NCBI RefSeq assembly: GCF_002080415.1
Contig: NZ_CP020474.1
Location: 248,001 to 312,000, forward strand
Length of the DNA: 64,000 nt
Direction: 5' to 3'
DNA from: Roseovarius mucosus
GTDB taxonomy: Bacteria > Pseudomonadota > Alphaproteobacteria > Rhodobacterales > Rhodobacteraceae
Positions 48,540-58,193 of the stretch are shown here, one piece after another; within the stretch, counting starts at the first letter, position 1, and every line of letters begins with the position of its first letter. The position numbers and the translations under genes were made by a program. The notes beneath the pieces are model-generated. The model was not told the DNA's origin, did no database searches, and saw nothing but the letters and a program-made list of their open reading frames with translations.

Positions 48540-48650
48540 AACGTCGGAAAATGGGCGAAAACACGCGGGTGAACGGCTGCCGCTAAGTGGTTGAGATTGA
48601 CTCGTAAAATTCTTCGCCGCAAAGTAACCGAAAAAAATCGCGGGGATGTG

Positions 48651-48953
48651 ATGACTGACAAGACATTGACACGGATGGATTTGAGCGAGGCCATCTTTCG
48701 CGAGGTGGGGCTATCGCGCAATGATGCGGCCCAACTGGTCGAAAGCGTTCTGGGCCATATGTCCGACGCGCTGGTGCGCGGCGAGCAGGTTAAAATATCG
48801 TCTTTCGGCACCTTCTCGGTGCGTGACAAGACAGCGCGCGTGGGCCGCAACCCCAAGACTGGCGAAGAAGTGCCGATCAACCCGCGCCGTGTGCTGACCT
48901 TTAGGCCCTCTCACCTCATGAAAGACCGCGTCGCCGACGGCACCAAAAGCTAA
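48651..48953 (+). CDS. ihfA: Integration host factor alpha subunit
   Basis: 100 residues, DNA-bending HU/IHF fold. [25 protein letters not shown] starts the helical part; the beta arm has [20 protein letters not shown] with the intercalating Pro. ATG 48651 is within GGGGATGTGATG; an earlier start at 48591 is unlikely. Precedes the merR gene by 14 bp. Confidence 0.95.
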   Translation: MTDKTLTRMDLSEAIFREVGLSRNDAAQLVESVLGHMSDALVRGEQVKISSFGTFSVRDKTARVGRNPKTGEEVPINPRRVLTFRPSHLMKDRVADGTKS

Positions 48954-48967
48954 GGATATCGCCGCCC

Positions 48968-49852
48968 ATGGGCAAAGCCGCCGACGCCTTTCGAACCATC
49001 AGCGAAGTCGCGGATTGGCTTGAAGTCCCGGCGCATGTTCTGCGCTTTTGGGAGAGCAAGTTCACGCAGATCAAGCCGGTCAAACGCGCAGGTGGGCGCC
49101 GATACTATCGCCCCGCGGATATGGCCTTGCTTGGGGGCATCAAGGTTTTGCTGCACGATCAAGGCATGACCATCAAGGGCGCGCAGAAATTCCTGCGCGA
49201 GAATGGCATCCAACAAGTGTCCGATATGTCGCCGCCCTTGGATGAAGAGGCCCAAGGCGCGCTCAGCGGCATTGCGCTTGATGTGCCCTCTATTCCCGCC
49301 CGCCCCGCCGATGTGCTGGCCTTTACCCGCCCCGACGGGGCCGATGACCCCGCCGCTGACCCAGAGGACACGGCTGAGGTCGCAGTAGAGCCTGAGGCAC
49401 TGGAGGACGGCGCATATGAGGCAGACGCAGAGGCCCCGCTTTCGCCGCAGACCAAGGCCCCCGCGCCCAAAGAAGACTTGGACGCGCCTGCCTTACCGCC
49501 AATAGAAGACCAGACGCCTCACGAGGCACCACCCGCCGCGCCAGAACTGTCCGAAACAGCCCCCTCTTTTCACACGGCGCCGGAACCCGAACCCGAGGGC
49601 GACACCGCAGCGGGCGCAGAGGATGAAACTCCGCCCTTGGAACCGGACGCGCCCCCTACGCAAACCGCGCCGCATCCACGCGCGCCCTCTGATCTGCCCG
49701 CCGATCCGTCTGATGATGTGGCTGCCGCTCCGGGTTTGCTCACGGCCCTCAGCGCCCTGCCCCGCCCGGTATCGCCGCAATTGGCCGCACGTCTGGCCCC
49801 GCTGGTCGCGGCCCTCCGGACCCATGCAGCCTCTGGCACAAAAGACCGCTAA
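48968..49852 (+). CDS. MerR family transcriptional regulator with long acidic/Pro-rich tail
   Basis: 294 residues. The winged helix-turn-helix is confined to the first 75 ([51 protein letters not shown]). Residues about 90-260 are low-complexity Pro/Glu/Asp/Ala, probably disordered, and the C-terminal 35 form a helix ([19 protein letters not shown]). This arrangement next to ihfA is common in Rhodobacterales; its targets are unknown. Confidence 0.9.
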   Translation: MGKAADAFRTISEVADWLEVPAHVLRFWESKFTQIKPVKRAGGRRYYRPADMALLGGIKVLLHDQGMTIKGAQKFLRENGIQQVSDMSPPLDEEAQGALSGIALDVPSIPARPADVLAFTRPDGADDPAADPEDTAEVAVEPEALEDGAYEADAEAPLSPQTKAPAPKEDLDAPALPPIEDQTPHEAPPAAPELSETAPSFHTAPEPEPEGDTAAGAEDETPPLEPDAPPTQTAPHPRAPSDLPADPSDDVAAAPGLLTALSALPRPVSPQLAARLAPLVAALRTHAASGTKDR

Positions 49853-49919
49853 ATCCCTGCCCGATTTCGGGATTTACCTCTTGCCCCTGCGGTCAAAATC
49901 GCTATGAACGGCCCATCGT

Positions 49920-49996
49920 CGGGCTATAGCGCAGCCTGGTAGCGCGTCCGTCTGGGGGACGGAAGGTCGCAGGTTCAAGTCCTGCTAGCCCGACCA
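49920..49996 (+). tRNA. tRNA-Pro(GGG)
   Basis: 77 nt with encoded CCA. Acceptor CGGGCTA/TAGCCCG is fully paired, D-arm GCGCAGCCTGGTAGCGC, anticodon stem TCCGT/ACGGA with loop CTGGGGG (anticodon GGG), T-loop GGTTCAAGTCC. The C at position 1 is typical of bacterial tRNA-Pro. Confidence 0.97.
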
Positions 49997-50076
49997 TAAT
50001 TACCGACGATCCTGCCCGCCTCGGCCCCTCGGGCACCCTGACCAAATCGCGGGGCGCAACGAGAGGGGGGGCAGAG

Positions 50077-51150
50077 ATGACCGGGGTTCTTTCCAGCCAA
50101 CAAATCCGCGCCATGATCGAAACGGGCACCCTGTCGGGCACGCCCGCGATCCTGCCCGAACAGGTCCAGCCCGCCAGCCTCGATCTGCGCTTGGGTCAGG
50201 TGGCCTACCGCGTGCGCGCCTCTTTTCTGACCGGGGCCGGGCGTACGGTCACGGACCGCCTCGCAGAGTTCGAGATGCACCGCATCGACCTCAAGGCCGG
50301 GGCCGTGCTGGAAAAAGGCTGCGTCTATGTCGTGCCGCTGATGGAATCGCTTGCCCTGCCCATGGGCGTGCAGGCTGTGGCCAACGCCAAATCTTCGACC
50401 GGGCGACTCGATCTGCTGACGCGCTTGATCACGGATGGTGGTGTGGAATTTGACCGCGTGACGCCCGGCTATGCTGGCCCTCTCTATGCCGAGATTTGCC
50501 CACGCTCCTTTTCCGTTCTGGTCCGCCCCGGCATGCGCCTCAATCAAATCCGCTTTCGCGCCGGTCAGGCGGTGCTTTCGGATGATGCCCTGCGCGCGCT
50601 CCACGCACAAACGCCGCTGGTGGATGGCACCGCGATGATCGACGACGGGCTTGGCTTTTCCGTCGATCTGCGTCCTGTCTCGGGCACGCTGGTGGGCTAC
50701 CGCGCCAAGCCGCATACCGGCGTGATCGACCTTGACCGCATCGGCCACTACGATCCCGCCGCCTATTGGGAAGAGGTGCATTCCGAAAACGGCCAGATCA
50801 TCCTTGATCCCGGCGCGTTCTATATCCTTGTCAGTCGAGAAGCCGTGCATATCCCGCCCGAATGCGCCGCCGAAATGGCCCCTTACGTGGCCATGGTGGG
50901 CGAATTCCGGGTGCATTACGCAGGCTTTTTCGATCCAGGCTTTGGCCATGCCGCCGCTGGCGGCACCGGATCACGCGGCGTGCTTGAGGTCCGCTGCCAC
51001 GAGGCCCCCTTTGTTTTGGAACATGGCCAGATCGTCGGGCGGCTGGTCTATGAACGCATGGATCAGGTGCCCGACCATTTGTATGGCGCGGGCATTGCCT
51101 CGAACTACCAAGGCCAAGGATTGAAACTGTCCAAGCATTTCAAGGCGTAA
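50077..51150 (+). CDS. dcd: dCTP deaminase, long alphaproteobacterial form
   Basis: 357 residues, about twice the E. coli Dcd. Two halves each show the dUTPase-like trimer fold: the first has PASLDLRLGQVAYRV, ANAKSSTGRLD and GYAGPLYAEI; the second has GAFYILVSREAVHIPPECAAEM, GFFDPGFGH and GVLEVRCHEAPFVLEHGQ. Deaminates dCTP to dUTP for dTMP supply. A strong GA-rich ribosome site precedes ATG 50077. Such duplicated forms are known in Rhodobacterales. Confidence 0.92.
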   Translation: MTGVLSSQQIRAMIETGTLSGTPAILPEQVQPASLDLRLGQVAYRVRASFLTGAGRTVTDRLAEFEMHRIDLKAGAVLEKGCVYVVPLMESLALPMGVQAVANAKSSTGRLDLLTRLITDGGVEFDRVTPGYAGPLYAEICPRSFSVLVRPGMRLNQIRFRAGQAVLSDDALRALHAQTPLVDGTAMIDDGLGFSVDLRPVSGTLVGYRAKPHTGVIDLDRIGHYDPAAYWEEVHSENGQIILDPGAFYILVSREAVHIPPECAAEMAPYVAMVGEFRVHYAGFFDPGFGHAAAGGTGSRGVLEVRCHEAPFVLEHGQIVGRLVYERMDQVPDHLYGAGIASNYQGQGLKLSKHFKA

Positions 51151-51154
51151 CGCC

Positions 51155-51331
51155 TCAGAAGCGCCCCATCTTGCGACCGATCTTCATCGCCTGCCGCCCC
51201 CGCTGCACGGTCTTGCGGGCCGCCGCGTCATCGCCGCCGCTCATGCGTTTGCTTACCGCATTCATGCCACTGCGCGTCACCCGTTGCAGGATCATCCGCA
51301 CCACCATGTTGATCATCTGATTGGCGTTCAT
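51155..51331 (-). CDS. Small basic hypothetical protein
   Basis: 58 residues read directly from ATG 51331: it opens MNANQMINMVVRMILQRV and ends KIGRKMGRF. Met- and Arg-rich with an amphipathic first helix. I recall similar short proteins in Rhodobacterales but know no function. AGGAGTGG precedes the start. The gene is convergent with dcd, 4 bp away. Confidence 0.75.
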   Translation of the reverse strand: MNANQMINMVVRMILQRVTRSGMNAVSKRMSGGDDAAARKTVQRGRQAMKIGRKMGRF

Positions 51332-51563
51332 CGCGCCACTCCTCTTGCTGCCTCTGGCATCAACATAATGCCTAAACGTGCCGATTTGAGGGCAAGTCAG
51401 AATTAATCCGCAACTTTCGTATCATTTTTGCCCACCCCCCCGTCAGAGGCTCCGACAACGCCCGAGCACCTGATGTCCGGATGACAGGCAACCGCAGCGG
51501 CGGCAGAATCAAGGACTGCTGCCATTCACAGGGCCCGCCCCACTGCACCATCATCACGCCTCT

Positions 51564-51851
51564 TCAGGCGGCGACGGACCGCTCGTCCAAGCGCTTGGCC
51601 AGATGTTGGGAAAAGGCGGTGACGCTTGGGTGGTCGAACACTTGATCGGGGTTCACTTCGATCTCGAACTCTTCTTCCATCATGCCGCACATGATGGTGA
51701 TCTCGACCGAATCCAAACCGTAAGTGTCAAACCGATCATCCAACGGAAACGGGTCTTGCGCCACATCGATCACAGAACTGATGTAACTTGCCATCCAAGT
51801 TTCGATGCTCTTCGCGTCGGCACGTGCCGGCTGCTGCGTTTCAGAGGGCAT
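51564..51851 (-). CDS. Acyl carrier protein
   Basis: 95 residues. The phosphopantetheine site is GLDSVEI (Ser about residue 48); helix 3 reads EVNPDQVFDHPSVTAFSQHLAKRL. This is a free-standing ACP of the polyketide/hybrid type, not the housekeeping AcpP. It is divergent from the methyltransferase and sits at the edge of the lipid/polyketide cluster, which it may serve as carrier. The long N-terminus (20 residues before the helix) is unusual. Confidence 0.88.
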   Translation of the reverse strand: MPSETQQPARADAKSIETWMASYISSVIDVAQDPFPLDDRFDTYGLDSVEITIMCGMMEEEFEIEVNPDQVFDHPSVTAFSQHLAKRLDERSVAA

Positions 51852-51921
51852 GATCGACCTTTCAGAGCTGGAATGCGATTGTGTATTGCCTGCACAGCAG
51901 TATTCAACAAAAACTAATGCT

Positions 51922-52701
51922 ATGCAATCACACCCAGCAGATCAAGACGCGAACGAAAGCCTCCGGTTGTCAGAGCAAGCCTATGACACCGCCATTTTCC
52001 ATCCACGGTTCCGGCAGTTCTATGGTGAGAGCGACCTCTACAACTTTGGCTTTTGGCATGACGCAGATGGGCAGCGGATTGACCATCCCGGCGAAGCGGC
52101 CCGCGAATTGGTCCGCCGCCACATCGCACAAGATCCCAACCGCGCGCGGGCACGCCGCGTGCTTGATGTGGGGTGCGGGCTGGGGGCCTGCACGGCGCAG
52201 ATCGCATCCGCCTATCCGCAGGCAGACGTGATCGGGATCAATTATTCCAGCGCGCAGATTGACCATGCAAGCCGTCTTTACGCAGGCCCGCGCATCTCCT
52301 TCCAACGGATGCGCGCCGAAAGCATCGCCTTTCAGGATGATACCTTCGACTGCATTCATGCTATCGAGACCGCCATGCATTTCCGCACGCGCCAGCAATT
52401 CCTTGAAGAGGCGCGTCGGCTCTTGCGTCCCGGTGGGCGGTTGATCCTTACCGATGTCCTTGTTGATAAGCCAACGAGCTTTGTGCCCCACGAGAATGTT
52501 CTTCCCACGGTCGGGGCCTACCGCTCGGCTCTCGAAGCCGCAGGTCTGATGCCCGTGACAGTCGAGGATATTCACGCAGACACCACCCTACCCTTTGTCA
52601 GGATGCTGAAACGCAACGCGATGGCCGCCTATGCGCGCGGGCTTGAGCGGTCCATCAAAGCATACGTGATTGCCGTCGCCGAAAGACCGGATGGGTCATA
52701 A
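51922..52701 (+). CDS. SAM-dependent methyltransferase
   Basis: 259 residues, class I methyltransferase. SAM motif I is VLDVGCGLGACTAQIA; FHAIETAMHF-like motif (CIHAIETAMHF) and LLRPGGRLILTDV follow, the pattern of small-molecule C/O-methyltransferases. ATG 51922 is used; earlier in-frame starts overlap the ACP promoter. Convergent with the MatB-like ligase, their ends overlapping by 6 bp. Likely modifies the cluster product (inference). Confidence 0.88.
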   Translation: MQSHPADQDANESLRLSEQAYDTAIFHPRFRQFYGESDLYNFGFWHDADGQRIDHPGEAARELVRRHIAQDPNRARARRVLDVGCGLGACTAQIASAYPQADVIGINYSSAQIDHASRLYAGPRISFQRMRAESIAFQDDTFDCIHAIETAMHFRTRQQFLEEARRLLRPGGRLILTDVLVDKPTSFVPHENVLPTVGAYRSALEAAGLMPVTVEDIHADTTLPFVRMLKRNAMAAYARGLERSIKAYVIAVAERPDGS

Positions 52702-54192
52702 GGTGCCGTGCTCGAAGGCCTTGCGAAGAAGATCGCGCCGAAGCTTGCCCATGGCGTTTCGGGGCAAGGTCGACACGACATAGACACGCTTGGGGATTTT
52801 GGTTGCGGGCAATTTGCCGATCAATTCCGCGCGGATGGCGGCAGGTGTCAGGGTTGTGCCCGCCGCCGAGACAACCGCGGCCATGACAGCCTGGCCTGCG
52901 TGCGGATGCGGAACGCCAAACACGCAGACATCAACGACCCCGTCGATCGCGACAAGCGCAGCCTCGACTTCGGAGGGCTGGATGTTCAGGCCTGCGTAGA
53001 TGATGAGGTCATCGGCACGCCCCGTGATATGCAGAAAGCCGTCCGTGTCGACCCATCCGACATCTCCGGTACGAAAAAAGTCGTCAGGCGCGGTTTTACG
53101 CGCCGTTTCCGCCCAGTCATCGAGATAGCTGGGCAGTGCGAGAGGGCCGCGGGCCTCTACCTCTCCGATCTCTTGCGGAGGCGCGGTTTCGTGCGTCACA
53201 AGGGACCTAATGCGCAGGCTCCACCCCGGAAGAGGCAGACCGACCGATCCGGCCCGGTTTCGTGCGGGGCTGTTGGCAGTCATAATCAGCGTCTCTGTCA
53301 TCCCGTAACGTTCGAGCAACGGCAGCCCCAGCCTGTCTTCGACCTGTTCCCGGACCTCTGGAAGGATCGGAGCCGAGCCGCAGATAGCGAGCCTCAGCTG
53401 TCGGGCCGCGCCCGCCGTGAACTGCGGATGCTGAAGCAACTGCCCATAGTAAAAGGGCACGCCCATAAAGCAGGTGACCCGAGGCAACCACGCGACAGCA
53501 TCGCCCGGATCAAAGCGGGGTCGCAAAACCACGGTGCCGCCTGCCAGCAGGATCGGCATGGGGGCAACGATCAGGCCATGAGCATGCGTCGTCGGCAAGA
53601 CATGCAGCAGGCGATCGGACGCGTCGAGATCCCAGATGATCCTCAGCGCATCCGTGTTGGCGAACAAGGCACCGTGACTGTGGATCACGGCCTTGGGCCT
53701 CCCGGTGCTGCCAGAGGTAAACAGGATGATGGCACCGGCCTCGTCATCCACGGAAAATCTGTCCGGGTCGGTGTGCTCCGTCGCGTGGAGGGGATCGTGC
53801 GGCCTTGCGGGATCAGCGTCAAGACATCGGGACACCGCCGCAGGTCCGCTCTCCGTCCGCGCGCGCCATCCGTCCTCGCGCTCCCCGATCAGCAGAACAG
53901 GCCCGGTTCGGGAAATCTGGTCCGCCACAACCTCTGCGGGGCTATCCGGGTTCAGCGGTAGCACCACAAGCCCCGCCCTCAGAGCCCCAAGCAGCACGAC
54001 GATCTGCGCCAGCGATTTCTGCATGGCAAGGCAAACCCGGTTACCGGGTTCAAGACCTTGGGCAAGCAACGCCGAGGCCGCGCGTCCCGTCGCTGCGTCC
54101 AATTCACCATAGGTAAGCGTGACCACCCCGTCGTCAAAAGCAATGGCATCCGCGTTGGCCCAGCCTGCCTTAAGTCGCTGATAAAAGGTCAA
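52696..54192 (-). CDS. AMP-forming ligase, malonyl-CoA synthetase (MatB)-like
   Basis: 498 residues from TTG 54192, behind AGGGG and 5 bp after the ketosynthase stop. Adenylation motifs: ILFTSGSTGRPKAVIHSHG (A3), LPTTHAHGLIVAP (MatB-like His), FMGVPFYYGQLLQ, ICGSAPIL, LERYGMTET, FRTGDVGWVDTDGFLHITGRADDLI and PRNAMGKLRRDLL with the catalytic Lys. These fit MatB better than fatty-acid ligases (LPxxHxHGL, GVPxxY). If right, it makes malonyl-CoA or a substituted malonyl unit for the neighbouring ketosynthase. The frame extends to 54570 inside the ketosynthase and is not used. Confidence 0.82.
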   Translation of the reverse strand: MTFYQRLKAGWANADAIAFDDGVVTLTYGELDAATGRAASALLAQGLEPGNRVCLAMQKSLAQIVVLLGALRAGLVVLPLNPDSPAEVVADQISRTGPVLLIGEREDGWRARTESGPAAVSRCLDADPARPHDPLHATEHTDPDRFSVDDEAGAIILFTSGSTGRPKAVIHSHGALFANTDALRIIWDLDASDRLLHVLPTTHAHGLIVAPMPILLAGGTVVLRPRFDPGDAVAWLPRVTCFMGVPFYYGQLLQHPQFTAGAARQLRLAICGSAPILPEVREQVEDRLGLPLLERYGMTETLIMTANSPARNRAGSVGLPLPGWSLRIRSLVTHETAPPQEIGEVEARGPLALPSYLDDWAETARKTAPDDFFRTGDVGWVDTDGFLHITGRADDLIIYAGLNIQPSEVEAALVAIDGVVDVCVFGVPHPHAGQAVMAAVVSAAGTTLTPAAIRAELIGKLPATKIPKRVYVVSTLPRNAMGKLRRDLLRKAFEHGTL

Positions 54193-54196
54193 TGTC

Positions 54197-56038
54197 TCAT
54201 CCCCTAGGTGCTCGGGCCGGTCGTACTGCGTCGAACCAGTGCCGCTGTCGGTCAAAAGGATAGCCCGGCAGGTCCGCTCCACCCGCGGCTGACGGGCTGA
54301 TCGCATCCAGGCAAAGCGTCGCGCCGGCAAGGTGCAGGGCAAGGACCGCGTCTTCCATCGTCTCGGGACGGGTGCCCGGATCGGGCACCGCCGCCTGCGA
54401 CAAGCCAAGAGCGTAGCGGGGCCAGACCTGCTGCAACACCCGATGCAGATCAGCCCGGTCTGAGGGGATATTGAGCGCAATCTCTGCCGCCGGTGCGACG
54501 GGCCCCGGAGAGGGCGACGCGAGACTGCGCGTGAGGGCCTCCTGCGCCTCCTCCAGCGATGCCGCGACAAATCCGGATCGGTAGCTCAGTCCGACCCATC
54601 GGCGCCGCGTCGCCAAGGCGATCTTTCCCAGATCGGCGCCCGGCGCGCGGAGCGTCTCCAGCAGTTGGCTTATGCGCGTTCTCAGACTGTCGGGCGATGC
54701 GGCGGACAGCAGGAAAAGATGACGACCACCGGCAGGCAACGCCCGATGGAGTGACATGTCGGCATTGGACACAAGGATATGCGCATTCAGACCGCTCATG
54801 CCAAAGGAATTGACCCCCATCACCCGGCGGGGACCGGGCCAGACCCTCTGATCCCGCACAATCTCGAATGGCACCTCGTCCCAGTTGATCCGTGGCGACG
54901 GCGTCGCAAAGCAGGGCTGCCTTGGCATGAAACCGTCGCGGACCATCAAGATGGCCTTGATCAGACCGGCCACCCCAGCCGCAGCCTCTAGATGGCCGAG
55001 CGTCGCCTTCACCGATCCCACGACAACCTTTGTGTCAACCCGATCACCAAAGACGTCTGCCAATGCCGATATCTCAATCGTGTCACCCAATACGGTGGCA
55101 GATCCATGTGCCTCGATGGCCCCGATATCGGTGGGCGTTAGTCCGGCCGCCTCCACCGCTTGCAGAATGACGCGCGCCTGCGCCCGGCGCGAGGGCGCGC
55201 TCAGCCCGTTGCTGCGGCCATCCTGTCCCATGGCCCAGCCGGGCAAGACGGCATGGATGCGGTCGCCAGCCGCCAACGCGCATGACAGCCGTTTCAGAAC
55301 CAGCACGCCACAGCCCTCACTGCGGACAAAGCCTGATGCGGTCGCGTCGAAACTGCGGGTTTCACCCTTGGCCGACAACACACTCATCCCGGAAAGTGCC
55401 CGAAAGGGCTCAACCGACAAAAGAGCATTCACGCCGCCCGCAAGCGCAACATCACAATGACCAAGGCGCAGATTGTCCCCCGCCAACGCGACGGCGGCGG
55501 CCCCCGAGGAACAGGCAGTATCGATAGTCAGGCTTGGCCCCGTCAGACCCAAGCAATAGCTGATACGCCCCGAAATCGCAGCATTCTGCGCGCCATTCGC
55601 ACAATGGGGGTTTCCAGCACCGGATATGCCCGCTTGGGCCATCCGGAGCGCATAGTCAGACGACCCAGCCCCCATGAAGACGCCGATGGGCGCATCCTCA
55701 AGGCAAGCCGGCGAAAACCCGGCATCCTCAAGCGCGTGCCAGCTCGTTTCCAGAGCAAGCCGTTGCTGCGGGTCGATCAGCGGGGCTTCGTTCGCCGAGA
55801 TCCGAAACGGACGCCGGTCGAAGAACGCGATATCATCCAGAGTACCGGCCCGCATGACGGGAAAACCTTCGCGCGAGGACAGGTCTTCGGACAGTCCCCA
55901 CAAGGCCCATCGGTCGGGCGGAATGTCGCGGATGCCTGTCTGCCCCGAGCGGAGCAGCCGGTTCAGCTCTTCGGGTCCGTCCACTCCGGGGAACCTGCAC
56001 GCAAGACCAATAACAGCGATCGGTTCGTCCGGCCTCAT
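54197..56038 (-). CDS. Modular beta-ketoacyl synthase without acyltransferase domain
   Basis: 613 residues. Modular type I PKS ketosynthase: PIAVIGLACRFPG (6-18), nucleophile Cys176 in DTACSSG, His311 in EAHGSATVLGD (TGT is usual; here SAT) and His349 in KATLGHLEAAAG. After the ketosynthase (to about 425) comes the KS-AT linker LFLLSAASPDSLRTRI, then an unassigned stretch, and at the end LPGYPFDRQRHWFD, the motif that normally follows an AT. No AT GHSxG active site exists between, so the AT seems deleted in frame. It overlaps the FAAL gene by 4 bp and precedes the MatB-like gene by 5 bp. Confidence 0.88.
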   Translation of the reverse strand: MRPDEPIAVIGLACRFPGVDGPEELNRLLRSGQTGIRDIPPDRWALWGLSEDLSSREGFPVMRAGTLDDIAFFDRRPFRISANEAPLIDPQQRLALETSWHALEDAGFSPACLEDAPIGVFMGAGSSDYALRMAQAGISGAGNPHCANGAQNAAISGRISYCLGLTGPSLTIDTACSSGAAAVALAGDNLRLGHCDVALAGGVNALLSVEPFRALSGMSVLSAKGETRSFDATASGFVRSEGCGVLVLKRLSCALAAGDRIHAVLPGWAMGQDGRSNGLSAPSRRAQARVILQAVEAAGLTPTDIGAIEAHGSATVLGDTIEISALADVFGDRVDTKVVVGSVKATLGHLEAAAGVAGLIKAILMVRDGFMPRQPCFATPSPRINWDEVPFEIVRDQRVWPGPRRVMGVNSFGMSGLNAHILVSNADMSLHRALPAGGRHLFLLSAASPDSLRTRISQLLETLRAPGADLGKIALATRRRWVGLSYRSGFVAASLEEAQEALTRSLASPSPGPVAPAAEIALNIPSDRADLHRVLQQVWPRYALGLSQAAVPDPGTRPETMEDAVLALHLAGATLCLDAISPSAAGGADLPGYPFDRQRHWFDAVRPARAPRG

Positions 56039-58089
56039 GACGAACCTTGCGCGAGCGCAAGCGCCAAGCCAGACGGGGTGGGAATTTCGAAAAGCAGTTC
56101 GGGCTGAATGTCGCGCCCAACCGCCTGTTCCAAATCCACCACCATTTCCGTGATCATCAAGGAATCCATGCCTTGGTCCGCCCAGGGCAGATGGGGATCA
56201 ACGTCTTGCGGCGCGCAATTGACCGCTGCGGCAACCCAATCGGTCAGAAAACGCAGATATGCGCCCGGCCCTACGCTCTTCTGCGCGATAGCCCCGGCAA
56301 GGGTCCGGGTCGCCTCGATCTGTGCGCGGCGCGCTCTGAGCGGTCCCGGCTCCCAATCGAGCACCAGCAGCCCGCTCTCGGTCTCCAGCCTTGCGTGCGT
56401 GTCGCGGCGCCGGAGCTTGCCACTTGAGGTCCACATCAATGTTCCGGGCCGCGCCAGACGCACGCGCGCCACATCAACCCCAGACCCTGCCATGAGGTCG
56501 CGCCAGATCCGTTCGGCCACACCGGTGCCGCCATCCGCCCCAAGCCGGCCCTGCGCGATCTCAACAACCAGATCGACATTTCCTGCGTCCCGCTGATAGG
56601 CCGCGATCCGGCCGGGCCGGATGGCTGGATCTGCGCCGGTGATCAAAAGTTCCAGGTCAGCCGCGTGCAGGGTCCGTCCCCGCCAGAGCACGATGTCCTT
56701 GATGCGCCCCGTCACATACAATTCATCGTTCCAAAGAAATCCTAAATCCCCGCTGCGCAGATATGGTCCGTCGCCAGTCGCGGTGAACTGCCGGAATGTC
56801 GAAACGCTTTCCTCGGGTCGGTCATGATACCCAGAGCCTACGCTTTCCCCTGCAATCCAGATTTCGCCGATGCGGTCAGAGCGGCAGGGAACGCCAGTTT
56901 CCGGCTCGACAATCCGGACCCCGCCGGTCGTGCGAACCGGGCCGGACGAAACAAGACAGCGCCCCGTTCCTGCCACCAGTGGCACAACCCTGCCTGCTTC
57001 CAGGGCCTCCGGATCGAACCAGTGGGTCGTGGCCCCGCCGCCGCGTGCAGCACCCGACACCAAGAGCGTCGCCTCGGCCAGTCCATAACACGGCAGAAAG
57101 CACTGAGGATCAAAGCCCACAGGCTTGAACACGTCGGCAAAGCGGGCAAGGGTTTCGGGCTGGACAGGTTCCGCCCCGTTCAACGCGACACGCCAGCTTG
57201 AGAGATCAAGGGTTTTTAGGCGGTCAGAAGGAATACCGCGCACGCAGAGGTCAAAGGCGAAATTCGGTGCAACCGAAACCGTGCCGCGCCATTTGCTGAT
57301 TGTATCAAGCCAGAGATAGGGACGCCGTATGAAGCTTTCGGGCGCGAGAACATAAGTCGGATCGCCACGCCAGAGATTGAAGAGCAGCCCGCCCATAAGC
57401 CCCATATCATGTTCGGGCGGCAGCCATGTGACCACGCGCTCCTCACCCTCACTTCGCAGACAGAGGTCTATCGCACACATCTGGGCATAGAGCGCGCCTT
57501 GCGTCACCACTACCCCCCGCGGATGCCCTGTCGAGCCGGATGTATACTGAATGATGGCCACATCCTCGGGCACAATCCTGTCAGGAATTACCGATGCGGC
57601 ACGGTCGACGGTGTCGAGCGCAATGATCGGCGGCAAGGCCGCGATGCCGATCCCGTCCTCGGCAAGTGTTTTGGCGATGGCAGGCGACGTCAGCAGAACC
57701 GCACAGTCAGCCTCGGCCAAAATAGCGCCCGCCCGCGTTCTTTTCGTCTCATTGGTCGGCACCGCGACCGGCACCGCAGCACAGCCCGCAAAGAAGGCCC
57801 CGAACAGGGCGATCACAAAACCCGGTCCATGCTCAAAGATCAACGCCACGCGCGCGCCATGGCTACAGCCTGCTGCGGTCAAGACCCCCGCAACATGTGA
57901 CGCACGTGCAACCAGATCCTCGAAACTCAGCACATCCGGTGGTCCGGCCGGGTTGTGAAAGAAATAGCACGCCGCATCTGGCCGTGCCGCTGCATGCGCC
58001 AGCACCCTGCCCGGCACAGTTTGGCTTGGCAGTGCCGCTGCGGCACCTTCAGCACGCGCCACGCAGTGTTCGAAAAGCGATTGCGTCAT
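56035..58089 (-). CDS. Fatty acyl-AMP ligase fused to acyl carrier protein
   Basis: 684 residues. FAAL domain (about 30-590): IIQYTSGSTGHPRGVVVTQGAL, WLPPEHDMGLMGGLLFNLWRG (FAAL-type), CYGLAEATLLVSG, and GDLGFLWNDELYVTGRIKDIVLWRG; these activate fatty acids for transfer to ACP rather than CoA. The C-terminal ACP (about 605-684) has the phosphopantetheine Ser643 in DQGMDSLMI. The fusion is typical of loading modules in lipid-PKS hybrids. First gene of the FAAL-KS-MatB operon; divergent from the SGNH gene. Confidence 0.92.
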   Translation of the reverse strand: MTQSLFEHCVARAEGAAAALPSQTVPGRVLAHAAARPDAACYFFHNPAGPPDVLSFEDLVARASHVAGVLTAAGCSHGARVALIFEHGPGFVIALFGAFFAGCAAVPVAVPTNETKRTRAGAILAEADCAVLLTSPAIAKTLAEDGIGIAALPPIIALDTVDRAASVIPDRIVPEDVAIIQYTSGSTGHPRGVVVTQGALYAQMCAIDLCLRSEGEERVVTWLPPEHDMGLMGGLLFNLWRGDPTYVLAPESFIRRPYLWLDTISKWRGTVSVAPNFAFDLCVRGIPSDRLKTLDLSSWRVALNGAEPVQPETLARFADVFKPVGFDPQCFLPCYGLAEATLLVSGAARGGGATTHWFDPEALEAGRVVPLVAGTGRCLVSSGPVRTTGGVRIVEPETGVPCRSDRIGEIWIAGESVGSGYHDRPEESVSTFRQFTATGDGPYLRSGDLGFLWNDELYVTGRIKDIVLWRGRTLHAADLELLITGADPAIRPGRIAAYQRDAGNVDLVVEIAQGRLGADGGTGVAERIWRDLMAGSGVDVARVRLARPGTLMWTSSGKLRRRDTHARLETESGLLVLDWEPGPLRARRAQIEATRTLAGAIAQKSVGPGAYLRFLTDWVAAAVNCAPQDVDPHLPWADQGMDSLMITEMVVDLEQAVGRDIQPELLFEIPTPSGLALALAQGSS

Positions 58090-58193
58090 GGCGCAACCTC
58101 AGGTCTGATCAAGGGCGGGGGTATCGTCAGCGCCTCGGTCATGGTTTGGCCGCCGCGCAAGGTGTGTCCCAACATCGCTGCAAGGGGACCTAA

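Noticed and set aside
54193..54570. Upstream extension of the MatB-like ligase
   Set aside because: It overlaps the ketosynthase 3' end in another frame and is Arg/Pro-rich; the TTG at 54192 has a good ribosome site.
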